The translations under genes and the position numbers were made by a program. This document shows, piece after piece, positions 31,878 to 43,110 of a DNA stretch of 60,000 nucleotides; position 1 is the stretch's first letter; every line of letters starts with the position of its first letter. The DNA is from Hydractinia symbiolongicarpus (lineage: Eukaryota; Cnidaria; Hydrozoa; Anthoathecata; Hydractiniidae). A model generated the notes under the pieces. That model worked only from the letters and a program-made list of their open reading frames with translations. It made no database searches and was not told the DNA's origin. The stretch lies in the NCBI RefSeq assembly GCF_029227915.1, contig NC_079877.1, positions 26,377,851 through 26,437,850 of the forward strand, written 5' to 3'.

Positions 31878-32976
31878 AGGCTTGGTGAAACTATACGTAG
31901 CAGAGGAATTAATTGCCTTGTCTTCGCATTTTGTTTATGTTTCTATACCTTAATGAAAAAAGATAATAGCGTTTTGAGATCATTCCTTCGTTGAAATTTG
32001 TGAAACAATGTTACACATAAAATTTTTTAATGCATGTCAGAAAATAGACTAATCCAGGAAAATGACATTTGATGTTACAGGCTGCATAGTTGATGGTTTC
32101 TGGTTGTCAGTTTGAGCATAGATCCCCTGTCCTTTCATCAGAATCTTTTTGTTCGGACATCTGTCCATTTTATCTTGAACGTCCAAAACACACACTAGAG
32201 CATCTGCAGCAATTGGTTCAGGGTATGAATCGTTCAAAAGCAACTCATGCCTCTCTAGGAACTTCCAGTTCCGTTTTATTATTGGGTTTCTTAAAATCTT
32301 TTTAAATACTCATTTACCAATCTCGTTCCCAAGGCATTTTGCCTTTTTCAATTAATTAACGGCTTAGGGGTCAAGAGACTCTGCGGACAAAGACAGTCGT
32401 TTGAAGAGATGAATTCTCGCGGAGTCTAAAAAATATCGATTTACGAAATCGAGAAATTTTCGCGATAATTTATTCCAACAAGGTAAATCTAGAAGGATTT
32501 CTTATTCTATCGTCCTAAAGGGTATTTTCATAAAAACATCATTGCGACTATTTTTTCAGCCAATCTATATTGACAGCCCATTTTTAGTCAACAAATATTC
32601 AGCTTCTCGAAACTTGAGCAGCAATTGGCGGCTGAGGAAAAAGCCTAGATTAGTACCATTTACATCAATTATCCTTTTTCTAAAACATTCAGAGCACTTT
32701 TTATGATAACATAGTCCCCAGCAGTTTTGCTAATCCAATTGTGATGCTGTTTTTGCCGGATTTTGTCAGGATTTTATCGGAATTTTGCCCCACCCTTTAA
32801 GGGTTAACATGGAAACCGTCTGTTGGCGGAAACTGTAAAGAGAGAATCGATGAAACTTAAATCCTGAGAAATGTTTATAAAATTCAACTGAATGTTCAAA
32901 TTTATGAACTTTTATATGACAATTTGGACTATATTATTAACTTTCATAATAACCTACCCATTTTACGGGATGGGAC

Positions 32977-33075
32977 CATCCTCGTCCCGATGGTTAGTTA
33001 CCTAATATCTAAGCTGGTAGCGGTTACTTCTCGGCCACATTGTCAAAATGGCAACTGCCCATGTAGACGAGGTTG
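32977..33075. repeat. CCTCGTYCCCAGGG-ended MITE, copy 3 (diverged)
   Basis: Left ATCCTCGTCCCGATGG, right on the minus strand AACCTCGTCTACATGGG; 99 bp, just downstream of the second GPCR. Confidence 0.55.
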
Positions 33076-33174
33076 CAATAGGTGTCCCGCCAAACAGGAA
33101 GAACTAATTGGATGTGAATATATTCTTTATTTATTTATTACGGGCAAAGAAATTAAAATCGTGTTTTCTTTCCT

Positions 33175-34029
33175 CTAATTATATAACCATCTTTTAAAAA
33201 TTCTGCATCCAACACGCCGTACCTCTGCGAACATAAGTACATATATGAGGGCGTCCATAATGAGTCCCAAACCGTATACCACACCAACAAAATTGACAAC
33301 AGAGCTTGAGATTGTGATACCTTGGATTGCAGTTACCAAATACACTTGATCCGGAATGATTATAGATAACACAAAGGTGATAATAATCAAAGTCGGAATA
33401 TAAAAACCGCTATTTCTTTTCTTCTTTTTTGCATTGAGTTGTTCAGATGTACCAGTGTTGACTGATGTAGTGACGGGCGAAACCGAGTGTCGTGTTTTAT
33501 TTCGTTGCCTTTTCTTGTAAAAATATCCGTATGTTATAAGTGCAACCAAAAGAAACGCTCCATCGCAGTGTGGAAAAAAGTAAATCGTCGCAAAGTCGAA
33601 AATTTCTTTCTCTGATAACATTTCATTGATTATCACTGCATATGCGATTGAAATTATCCATTGAATGATCAAGAATGTATTTACTTTCTTTTCAGTACAA
33701 TACAAGGGATACCGAATGTTGAAATAAACAGCCATGAATCGATCAACTGTTAACGATATCATAGCTAGGTAGTAAACCAAACAGCAACCCGTCCACTGAT
33801 ATAATGTTATGTGCATCGCTGCTTCTTCATAATGCGTGAATTCCAGAACTCTTTTTACAACGCCTATAACACACAGTACCGCTTCTGCCACACTTAAGTT
33901 CAATAAATAAATCAATTGAGTTTTATTTGATGAGGATTTTTTTGTTTGGTGTAATAAATAGGCGCCTAATGAATGTAGGATGACGGCGAATGTAAATAGA
34001 ATCAAGAGCAGTATTTGTACAAACTCCAT
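33175..34029 (-). CDS. Rhodopsin-like (class A) GPCR, orphan
   Basis: I start it at MEFVQILLLILFTF, giving 284 residues. The open frame runs 46 codons further upstream, but its first dozen lie inside a dispersed repeat also present at 14.47 kb, so that extension is unlikely. Seven hydrophobic segments follow. Counting from the chosen Met: TM2 has LNLSVAEAVL (44-53, Glu where Asp is usual), TM3 ends LTVDRFMAVYF (DRF, 96-98), TM4 has the Trp of IIQWIISIA, and TM7 has LIMDALIYVLMF, a D-x-x-x-Y version of NPxxY. The third inner loop is basic (KKRQRNKTRH, AKKKKRNSG). A plasma-membrane receptor, ligand unknown. It shares little with the neighbouring GPCR beyond the fold, so a tandem duplication is not evident. 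Confidence 0.83.
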   Translation of the reverse strand: MEFVQILLLILFTFAVILHSLGAYLLHQTKKSSSNKTQLIYLLNLSVAEAVLCVIGVVKRVLEFTHYEEAAMHITLYQWTGCCLVYYLAMISLTVDRFMAVYFNIRYPLYCTEKKVNTFLIIQWIISIAYAVIINEMLSEKEIFDFATIYFFPHCDGAFLLVALITYGYFYKKRQRNKTRHSVSPVTTSVNTGTSEQLNAKKKKRNSGFYIPTLIIITFVLSIIIPDQVYLVTAIQGITISSSVVNFVGVVYGLGLIMDALIYVLMFAEVRRVGCRIFKRWLYN

Positions 34030-34149
34030 TTTGTTTCCGATCGAAGTGTCTCTTCCTGCAGATGTTCTTATGTTTTTTCTGCTAACGTAGATTAAAAATA
34101 TAAAGCAAATTATTTTTATTGAAACTCTTTGTATAAAAGTAACAAGACG

Positions 34150-34680
34150 TATGATATACGCAAACAACCTCGCGAATAAAGTTTACAAAAAGCTGACTAT
34201 CAAATTGGGATTTTTGTTACGAAGTTAGACACGACATATTTTACTATTCAGATACGCAATAATATTTGTTACACACTTATTTTTCAAAATTGATTTGTGA
34301 GACCTTCCTGAACGGAAAATTCCTCGAACTTTTAATTTTCGATGGGTCCGTCTTGGGTGAACCGACTGACAGGAAGAAGAAAGACCACAAACCCACAAAC
34401 CCCAAAATTTGCGAAATTCATTAATTCAGTTAATTCTGCCTACATTCACTTTTAAAAAGTTTGGTGGAAACTCCTTTATTTACTAGTTAGTTAAACAAGT
34501 GTTTTGAACACTTGTCTTATCTTTTTAAGAAAGAAAAAAGAAAAAAAAAGTAAAAATAGTTACCAAGATGAGATTCGAACACACGACGACTCCCGTGTCG
34601 GTGCTCAGAGAGGCAAAAATTTCCATTCTTGTAGGACACATTTGCGTTTTAATACAAGCTCACGAGCTTGTAAAAATGAA
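34150..34680 (-). mobile_element. Composite repeat, copy 2 (inverted, lacks tandem block and arrays)
   Basis: Reverse complement of 13263-14490 without 13400-13985. Shared features: the terminal palindrome ACAAGCTCACGAGCTTGT, the tRNA-like box (GATTCGAACACACGACGACT read plus), the T-rich tract, TTTCCACCAAA and the end ATATCATACGTCTTGTT. It has an extra palindrome near 34497-34516 (AAGTGTTTTGAACACTT). At most one degenerate minisatellite-like unit follows the palindrome. One end overlaps the upstream part of the GPCR open frame. Confidence 0.7.
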
Positions 34681-34760
34681 GTTGTGGACTTTGGAATAAA
34701 AAAAAATTATTGTCAATAACAAATTACATCTTGATTAAAATCATGCAGAGTGAATGTACA

Positions 34761-34849
34761 ATCCTTCCTCCCAGGCTCTCTTTTAAAGAGTTGTTAGCAC
34801 AGGGGCCACGAAGTTCTTAAAGACAAGAAAAGCCCCCCGAACGAGATTG
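34761..34849. repeat. CCTCGTYCCCAGGG-ended MITE, copy 4
   Basis: Left ATCCTTCCTCCCAGG, right on the minus strand AATCTCGTTCGGGGGG; 89 bp, diverged ends. Confidence 0.5.
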
Positions 34850-34993
34850 CTTAAATGAGATATGCATATTTTTTAATTTTTAAGATTAAAATAGAAGGCA
34901 AAGAAAAATTAATTGTTCCTAGAAAAAAAACTATGCATCCTTCTTCCAGCAGCATTTTCTGACGAGTTAGATAAGAATCTCAATCGCAGGCCT

Positions 34994-35089
34994 AACCTCG
35001 TTCCCAGCGCCTGTTATCTCTTTTCTATACTCGGACGGCAAGACAAATACATATCAGAAGAAATACAAGATGCCCTGGGGACGAGGTTG
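34994..35089. repeat. CCTCGTYCCCAGGG-ended MITE, copy 5
   Basis: Left AACCTCGTTCCCAGCGC, right on the minus strand AACCTCGTCCCCAGGGC; 96 bp, one of the best preserved copies. Confidence 0.75.
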
Positions 35090-35242
35090 TCTTAGGCCAA
35101 TTTGCATTTTACTGTCGTAATCCTTCTCTGTAAATGAGAATAGGGAGAGTACTTTTACCTAACTGATTGTAGGGCAGCTTAAATAGTGAGGAAGGGTGGT
35201 AATATACCCCTTAGTATATTGATCGTAGGGCGACTCGAATCC

Positions 35243-35320
35243 AACCTCGTCCCCAGGGTATTGTGACCCTTTTCGTCGCTATTATTATAATAAAAAGCAA
35301 AATACTCTGGGAATAAGGTA
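35243..35320. repeat. CCTCGTYCCCAGGG-ended MITE, copy 6
   Basis: Left AACCTCGTCCCCAGGG, right on the minus strand TACCTTATTCCCAGAG; 78 bp. Confidence 0.7.
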
Positions 35321-35568
35321 GGCTTGAATAGAAATTGAAGCAACTACAGCCAAAGTAGGTCTAAGTCCTTCACAAATAGTGGCATTTTAATGAAGAATAA
35401 AATACATGTTTAAGAAACCATGTCTTCTGACAATAGTAAACATACGATCAACTTAAGAAGAAGATATTCTTTTCGAACACTGTAAAATTGTTGAAATTAA
35501 CCAAAAATAAACGAAAAAGATGTAGAGACAGAAAATAATTCGAGAGTGGTTTAAGGTGGATTTATTTT

Positions 35569-35651
35569 ATCCTTGTTTGGAAAACTGTAAGATATTTGGG
35601 CCAGGGCCTTGTTCAGGCCGAAATAGCCTAACAAGTCCTGGGAACGAGGAT
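35569..35651. repeat. CCTCGTYCCCAGGG-ended MITE, copy 7
   Basis: Right end on the minus strand ATCCTCGTTCCCAGGAC is clear; the left end ATCCTTGTTTGG is weak. Confidence 0.55.
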
Positions 35652-36779
35652 GGTAGCATGCTCAAATACTTTTTTCCCTTCCGTTCCAGTCTACAAAAAA
35701 ATAGTGAAGTGGAAAACAGCTTTTTAGCACAGTCACAAGAAAAAGAATAGTCTGGAAGCTCGTGCCATAACGCTCCACTCACGGAAGATAATTCGGCTTT
35801 CTATATTTTCTGGTACCCAGGTTAGTTTTAATAAACACGAAATGGAAGCGGTGAGACACATTGCTGCAGATACTCTCCCCATCCAGTGCTTTTTGTGGCA
35901 GAAACATTTTATTTATTTCCTATATTTATGATTATTCTTGTTAAATAGGGTTAAAGAGTGTCATAAACTTGCTGCTCTGATGTATCTTCGGGATGCAGAA
36001 AAAATATTAGTGGAAAAACCAGTGCAGACTTGTATAATGTAGCTAGCTGAACTACGCTAGTACTTACACAGAAAAAAAAACACATTTCATATTGTAACAT
36101 TATGTAAATGTGAGTTGATACAATATTAACGAAATTATCAAAATATTTCTAGGGCACTAAATTTAAGTTAATAAGAAAAAAAGGCTAACTTTCAATAGCC
36201 ACTTTTATATATATTTAAAAAAATTATTATTTTGGCATGTCTAGCTAGCCAGGTACAATATTTTTGTTCATTGCTAGAAGACTGATTTAGGGTTGCACAT
36301 ATCAGACATTGATATAGCTAAATAAAGTATATTCGTAAAACGAATTATGAATGAGATTAACATAATATTGTAATCAGTATTTAAAAAATGCTTATATTTG
36401 AGAGTTTATTTACATTAATTATCGCTTTAAGTTTCACTTGAATTCTAAATATATATATTTACAAATAAGTCTGTCCTTTATGAACATATAAAATGAGGAT
36501 TCGGCACCTAGGCGGTATCGATTTTTGCTGTCACTACGCTGGTCACCCCATTTTTTTGAACTAGTGTTGGATTATGTACTTCGAATCTTCACGGGGGCTC
36601 AAAATTTGTTTGAATTACACGATACACATTCATTTTATGACCAAAAATTTCGTATTGGTGCTTTGTTGTTATCGATATTATTGAGAGCAACAGTTTCAAC
36701 ATTGGTAACATTTACTCAATATTTCCGCAAAAAAAATGGCTGAGAATCGTAGGTTACTATCTCAATGCCAAAATCACTA

Positions 36780-37222
36780 AGTGCTTCCGCATCAAGGTAT
36801 CGAGGGGCCATAAGTGGCCTGACATTGCGAAGTTAATTCAGATCGAACTCCAGCTTTTCTTACAAAATCGTTTTTCTCCCCATTAGCATTATCTTCCTCG
36901 AAATTATCAACCAGATCTTTAAAGGGGTCATTGGGATCATCTATAGAACCTTTCTAAGCGTCCTATGAGATTCGTGACTTCCGAAAATAGTTACCAATTG
37001 ATTTACTGTCTTGAGCATCACAGCTTATAGGACTGATGTTTTTCGCAGTTCTTTTCAAACGCATCGAATAATTTTTCTTTTATTTTTTTTCTGATAGCAA
37101 GTGCACTATTGAAATTTTGAATTGACTTGTCACATCTTTTTTTGGTTTTCTCCTTTTCTCGCTCCTTTAGAGCATCACACTTTACTTTAAAGAAACTTCG
37201 TGTACTTCTTTTTGGTCGCCAT
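36780..37222 (-). pseudogene. Decayed lysine-rich gene fragment
   Basis: On the minus strand MATKKKYTKFL meets a stop; a shifted frame then gives KVKCDALKEREKEKTKKRCD and a helical, lysine-rich stretch to EKNCEKHQSYKL. Further on, another frame reads DDPNDPFKDLVDNFEEDNAN. Three frames carrying protein-like sequence in order suggests a broken gene. I do not recognise the family; a transposon accessory protein is possible. Confidence 0.35.
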
Positions 37223-37471
37223 TTTGTACGTTTTGTATGATGTGAACTATAGCGACTTCAAAAAGCTTCAAAACATTCGAAAAATTGATGTTATCCAACC
37301 AGAAAATCTGCAGGCTATCTCGATAAATATAGCCGTTTAACCCCACCCTTGCTGTTTTTATTGATTTTTCTGATTACCCTATATATAATGTATGCCCTGG
37401 TCTTTTTAAAAAAAAAAAATTAAGAAAAACCAAAATTTTCGAACAAAAAAACTTTGGCAGACACAAACTTC

Positions 37472-37540
37472 GAACGGAAAAATTTTCGGACAGAGAAGCG
37501 AGAAAAATTTTTTCCGTCCAAAAATTTTCGTTCTTAATGT
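37472..37540. repeat. Compact foldback related to the 238-641 element
   Basis: GAACGGAAAAATTTTCGGAC faces an inverted GAACGAAAATTTTTGGACGG, and the outer right end reads ACATTAAGAACG on the minus strand, matching the ends at 238 and 641. It is probably the right end of an element whose left end I cannot place. Confidence 0.5.
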
Positions 37541-38100
37541 AGTACTAAAATTTAATAAATAATTATAGCGCGATTTTAATTGTTTATTAAAAGCGAATTA
37601 AAGAATTTACTATGTGTGAAATTTTTTAATAATGATGCCATACTTATCAAGTAAAGGACCTAGTACAACAGATAGTTGAATTCCTGTCTCTCTATTAATT
37701 TTTTAATAACAACAACTAAAAAAGTTAATTATAAAGGTCAGAATATTATTGGGGGGTTCACACTAGAATTTTGAAAGCATGCCATATATTTAAAGCACGG
37801 TTCATAATCGCCCACATGCTTAATAATGTAAACGCATTTTTTGCTTAATTAAAATAAATGTCTTTCAAATTATGTCTACTTGTTTTAAACATGCTTTAAA
37901 TAAAGCAAAAATAAAGAGTGCTTCGAGGCACTCTGTATTTTTGCTGCTGCTACTATCAGTAAATAAAACAATAGAACAAAAATTATGCACAAATATTTGA
38001 GTTTTAAAAGTGGGCGAGGATATTGAGGAAAGTGAATGGGTATTATGAAAGTGAAAGTTCGTTCGTATGTGAGAAAAAAAAACATGAAGAACTAACTTGA

Positions 38101-38513
38101 GTGGAAATCCAATTGTTTACGAAGGATAGCAAGCGAACATTTGGAGTTGGTGAACCTATACCGACATTTACCAAATGGTTGTTTCAAAATCAGATGTACA
38201 GTCAAGCAGTATCTTCAAATTCTCAACATATGCAAAACTCTGCATCCTCGTCCTCAATCGCATCCAGTGAAACGATTTTAAAAAGACCTCTAAGATAAGA
38301 CTAGCACTGGTAAAAGAAAGAGAGAACGTTGGACAGAAATACAAACAAAAATGTTAGTCGATATCTGGAAAGAAGATTTTATTGGTTTGGAAACAGCGAA
38401 ACATAACTCATTTTGGGTTAAAATCAAAGATCGTGTCAATGATGTGGGATCTGATAAAACGATGAAACAAATCAAAGACAAGCTGCGACTATCGTTTGTG
38501 AAAATGTTTTGTT
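38101..38513 (+). pseudogene. Myb/SANT-like protein of the Harbinger element
   Basis: The DNA-binding part lies at about 38305-38510: RERWTEIQTKMLVDIWKEDF, then NSFWVKIKDRVNDVGSDKT and KQIKDKLR. This is the Myb-like domain that in PIF/Harbinger elements helps the transposase reach the nucleus and the element ends. The upstream frame (MEIQLFTKDSKRTFGVGEPI to 38298) ends in a stop and is offset from it, so either a small intron or a frameshift separates them. After DKLR the similarity ends and the frame becomes hydrophobic, suggesting truncation. Confidence 0.62.
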
Positions 38514-38539
38514 TATATTTGGTTACATTTTTAGTGATT

Positions 38540-39499
38540 ATCTACGTAGTCTCTTACTACGTCTCCATTCCTACATACTTGATTACATTGCGATTTCGTT
38601 GTTGTGCTCGTCTCTTCGCTCGAAGGACATCCTGTAATATTCCATCGGCGTCAATATAGGTATCACCTCTCATTTGACATATATTGTGCAAAACACAGCA
38701 AACAATTATCACGTTTAGCACGTTCAATTATTTTCGGTTTCGTTATCCAGCCGCTTTAATAAACACCTCCAACGAACTTTTAGTAGTCCGAATGCTTGTG
38801 CAACACTCGATTAGATGATAAAGCTTTGTTGTAATTCCTCTGTATATCCTACCTAACTAAGTAAGCGATGGGGAAGCTCCATCACGAATTAATAAGGGGC
38901 GCGCAAGGTGACCTTCAACAACCTTTGTAGGATTGGCGAGTCACATAATGCGTACAAGATAAATCCTTTAAAACTCGTGCGTCATGGATACTTTAGGGAT
39001 AACCAGTGGTAACATCAATGAAAATATAATCCGAGCCAACAACTGCTTGCGTGTTGATGGAATACTTTTTCTTACAACCACCCTTACTTACCACCCTGCT
39101 TGTATTTCAACATGAATTCAATCGATAGTACCAACAACTTAGGGGATTTTACGACTAGTAAAAAACTTGAACTGTTGTGTTTTAGTATCAGTTGCCACTG
39201 CGGTTCTTGAAAATTTAATGAAATTGTCAGCTTTTCTTTTTAAATAAGAGCAAAATTCTTTAGAAATTTCCGGCAATGTCGACCTACCAACTCTAAATAC
39301 TTTCCAAATGGTTCGATAAGATGCAAGTGTAAAGCCGCCATATTGCAATTGCAACTCGCTTGTTTACGTCACTTGCTCGTCTAAAACTTATGTTTCGACG
39401 AACCATGTCTCTTCTAACTAGCGTGACCACGTAATAAAATGTACCTGGCAACATTCGAAACTCTTTTTGCCATGAATTTCCAGATAAATTCAGATACAA
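38540..39499 (-). pseudogene. HARBI1-like transposase, decayed
   Basis: Minus-strand pieces in several frames, in the order expected for a DDE_Tnp_4 transposase: KEFRMLPGTFYYVVTLVRRD; RRASDVNKRVAIAIWRL; the helical stretch GRSTLPEISKEFCSYLK; VVGTID directly before a TGA, then IHVEI (first catalytic Asp region); SIHDARVLKDLS (frame change); and near the end AFGLLKVRWRCLLKRL and VCCVLHNICQMRGDTY. Numerous stops and shifts make it non-functional. In life it would cut and paste the element with the Myb partner encoded convergently. Confidence 0.75.
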
Positions 39500-39939
39500 A
39501 ATAAAACTTTATTTTAAAACGTGACTATATTTTTAAAGAACGAAATCTAAACTAACACATGCGAAAATATAAATACATAATAAAAGCAGCTAGAGGACTG
39601 GGGAAGATACAAACAAATATGGTAACCACATGCCACAATTCCCTGTGTCGAATTGGTTTGTCATTATTTAATCGAACCAATTTTGATCGTACTTACACAT
39701 CCAGTACTTCTTCGCATGGGTAGATCATGGACAATATTTAAAAAACTGTAATTAGTCGTATAAAATCAGAACGAGAAGGAAGTGTCTCTTTCTCCTTGCA
39801 GTAGTTGTAAAAACGTTTTAAGTGTTATTAACAAAAAATTCCCTGCACCATTTGTACATCTGCTTCACTCACATGTAAGTTGCTGTCAAAGCATACATTA
39901 ATTTTATACTAAGCATGCTTTATTCTAGTGTAACCCCCC

Positions 39940-40817
39940 TCCTCTATATTATCAAAAAAAATTATTTTAATGAACGCAATATCAATGGGAAAATTGATGC
40001 CCTATCATTAGCTCAGTTGTTTTCATGTTAACGTAACGAATGCAACGTTTTATTGAATGAAAAATAAACAAACAAGTCAATGGGAAGGTAAATAATGAAG
40101 TAAATTTTTATTTATGTTTATTCATGAACGTTACTTTTATAAGCAACACTAACCATAAATGTATTGCAAGCTAAAGTTGAGCAATAGCTACACTTTAATA
40201 GCCCCCCGTCGCAGGGCACTCATTGATAACAGTACCGGAGGGGCCGATTTAGACTTCGGCCATATCGGCACTTGCCTAAGTAGAATTTGCTAATGCAAAA
40301 AGCAACACATAATATTATTATAAGCTTTTAATAAGGTTCCTTTGCGCCTAGGATCGGAGTTATTACTTTTATCTCCACTTAGGAGTGTCCGCTGAAGCTT
40401 GACTTTCCTTCAATGTGATTTCTAGAAGTACTATGGATTTCACGGTAGTCGAACTACATATTGGTGCGTTTCGCAAATTTTGTTACTTTCGATTCCTTTG
40501 TTTTCTGCCGCAAAATCAATCGACTTCGGCGTTAAAGTTGTGATATTGACGTCGCGCCGTAACGTCAGTAAATTTAACATTTGAGACATGCATTTTTCGG
40601 CTACATCAAGGGAAAATGAACACATCAACTTTGCCTGTTACAGAGACACAGAACTAGCGTATTATTATATAGAAGACTAGCATTTAAGACATAGCAATTT
40701 TAGCTACATCAAAGAAAAATCAACACATCCAGCGCCTCCTATCCCCAGCTGATTTAAAGGGCGCAATTTTTGCGTAGCAAATATGGCGCGTTGATTTCGC
40801 TTCGCTTTGCAAATCCT
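39940..40817. other. Intergenic stretch with a short direct duplication
   Basis: Two related ~52-bp segments lie at about 40577-40630 and 40681-40733 (ACATGCATTTTTCGGCTACATC against ACATAGCAATTTTAGCTACATC with similar flanks). GC content is locally higher at 40210-40260. No gene recognised. Confidence 0.5.
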
Positions 40818-42825
40818 GCTAAGATGAACTTCGTAGTGAATTAAAATCTTGTGATGACAGAGAGGCTAAACATGAGTATGTTGAAACGAGAAATAAATTG
40901 AAGAAGGCTATCAAACACTCTAGAAGAACCTTCTATCAAAAGGCTTTATCAAGTAACCGTTCAAAGGAAGTATGGAAAACCATAAGAACTATTATTAAAC
41001 CACAGTTCAAACAAATCAGGCAGAATCCCGATACCATCAATGATTATTTCAATTCCATTGCAATAAAGTTAAGCAATACAAATGAGTTAAACATTTCTCC
41101 CACCATGAATGATGAGGCTGTACCGGCAATGGATTTATTTGACCTTCGTCACGCTACCCAAGAGGATGTTCTCAAACATTTAAATTCATTGAGAAGTGAT
41201 TGCTCTACTGGTGGTGATAACATACCAGCGAAATTCATAAAACCAGTCGCAGCCCAATTGTCGCCAGTCCTAACAAAGATTTTGAATAACTGCATCGATG
41301 CAAACGTATTTCCAACATGCTGGAAGAAATCACGTATCTGTCCGGTACCTAAAGTTCCAGGTGCTTCACAACTAGAAGATTTTCGTCCAATATCAATACT
41401 TCCTGTACTGTCGAAAGTATATGAGAAAGTCATTTTATCACAGCTTTGTGACTTCATTGATAGATATAACATTTACGCTTCAACTCAATCTGGTTTTCGC
41501 AAAGGTCACTCGTGCATCACGATACTATTAAAATTAAAGGACGACATTTTGAAGGCTATGCAAAGAGGTGAAGTAACTTTATCAGTGTCAGCAGATTACT
41601 CCAAAGCATTTGATACTGTGAAATATGACGTTCTGATTAATAAGTTGAAGAAACTCCAAATGTCTCCTGCATTCATCAATTTGATCTCTAACTATTTGTC
41701 AAATCGCCAGCAGTTTGTGCAAATTGATGACAAAAAATCGGACACCTTGCTGATCAAATACGGTGTTCCTCAGGGATCTATTCTTGGTCCGATCTTGTTC
41801 AACATCTATGTCTCTGACCTATCGTTGAATTCGTCGTGTAATTCTATCCAGTACGCAGATGACACAAATCTTTACATACACTTCAAACTAAAAGAAATGG
41901 ATATCGCAACAGCAAAGCTTCAAAGTGACATTAACCAAATAACAACATGGTCAAAGATAAACAATCTGATGTTTAATTCCATAAAGACAAAATCAATTAT
42001 GTACTCGACAAGCCAGTTAAGCTGTATAAACAATTTAAACTTCAGTAACTTATTCAAATTCCATAGTAATGGTGCTGAGATTGAGCGGGTATCCTCTCTC
42101 AAAATACTGGGCATAACATTCGATGAACATATGACGTGGTCTACACATGTGAATAACATCATTAGATCATCATACGCTACGATTTCGACATTAAAGCGAT
42201 TGAAACGTTTGGCACCTTTTCACGTGAGAAAGAATCTCGCTAAAGCACTGATATTATCAAAGATAGAATACGGAAATCTTGTCTATAATAATATTCCACA
42301 ATATCAAATGAAAAGGTTACAAAGAGTTCTAAATGTCGCTGCCAGCTTTGTTCTTCAGAGATATGCTTCCACTAACGATGTGTTAGTAATACTGAAATGG
42401 CTGCCAGTGCAAGAGCGTGTAAATTTATCGATACTAAAACTGGCACACAAGGTGTTGTATGACGAATGCTCACCTGAATACCTTACACTGAAATGGTACA
42501 AAAATGGTCGAAGCCTGCGATCTGATACAGAAAACAAAAATAAACTACAAAGCGACACATTCCGAAAAACGTTTATGGATTGCTCATCAGCGTTGTTTAA
42601 TGATCTTCCTGGCAATATTCGTTCCGTTGTCAACCATAAAGAATTTATCAAAAAAGTCAAATTATTTTTACACGATAGTGCTTTGTGCAAACTTTTATCC
42701 AAATAATGTGAATAACTCTATGCATGTAGGCTACCTATTTCCCCCCATCTTTTCATTATAGTTCTACCTTTTTTTGTGTGTCCTTACATCGGTGCCATCA
42801 TTTTATTTATTTTTAATTAGTCTCT

Positions 42826-42867
<42 letters not shown>

Positions 42868-43053
42868 CTTGTTCACAATGTGTCTACTTACTCTACCGGC
42901 ACCATTTCGTACTCTGTGAGCCCATTTATTTCATTATGCACTTAGATTCAATATATTTTTTTTACTGATCTTATAGATTTTATAGATTTTTATAGTTTTT
43001 ATTTTTTTGTAGGCAGAAGAACCATTTGTAAATTATGGATGCCAAATATATGT

Positions 43054-43104
<51 letters not shown>
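40818..43104 (+). mobile_element. LINE B (Jockey/CR1-like), 5'-truncated, (AAT)n tail
   Basis: A non-LTR retrotransposon lacking its endonuclease. After the RT frame it has a ~400-bp 3' region with a ~36-base T run (42831-42867) and ends in an AAT/ATA trinucleotide tail (43054-43104). Confidence 0.85.
40820..42706 (+). CDS. LINE B reverse transcriptase, open but 5'-truncated
   Basis: The frame is open from about 40820 to the stop at 42706; the Met-like codon at 40898 is internal, not a true start. RT motifs in order: FRPISILPVLSKVYEKVILS, QSGFRKGHSCITILLKL, VSADYSKAFDTVKYDVLINK, YGVPQGSILGPILFNIYVSD, the catalytic YADDTNLYIHF near 41849, and the thumb ending in LGITFDEHMTWSTHVNNI. About 200 further residues follow (LKWLPVQERVNLSILKLAHK, the common C-terminal module of Jockey-like ORF2 proteins). 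No stop or frameshift over ~630 codons, so the copy is young, but without the endonuclease it cannot move on its own. The promoter end is missing. Confidence 0.88.

Positions 43105-43110
<6 letters not shown>

Larger units (their letters stand above)
30796..33174. other. Intergenic region between the two GPCR genes
   Basis: 5' flank of the first GPCR, a purine-rich stretch at 31310-31560, a headless SINE copy (31600-31877) and pieces of the CCTCGTYCCCA family. A fragment begins near 32322 (CTCGTTCCCAAGGC). No gene recognised. Confidence 0.55.
34681..37750. other. Repeat-rich intergenic region
   Basis: Holds four copies of the CCTCGTYCCCA family, a possible decayed gene on the minus strand (36780-37222) and a foldback element (37472-37540). 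35660-36770 is AT-rich with no recognised gene. Confidence 0.55.
37751..39938. mobile_element. PIF/Harbinger-type transposon with TIRs
   Basis: The left end GGGGGGTTCACACTAGAA and the right end on the minus strand GGGGGGTTACACTAGAA are followed by AAGCATGC on both sides. Length about 2.19 kb. It carries the two expected genes in convergent order: a Myb/SANT-like protein (+) and a HARBI1-like transposase (-), both damaged. A 3-bp duplication is expected for this superfamily; the flanks (TATTATT on the left, TATATT a few bases beyond the right end) do not settle it. Confidence 0.78.

Noticed and set aside
36525-36743. 72-codon hydrophobic frame as a small membrane protein
   Set aside because: No homology signal, no neighbours in support and AT-rich surroundings; chance is the simpler reading.
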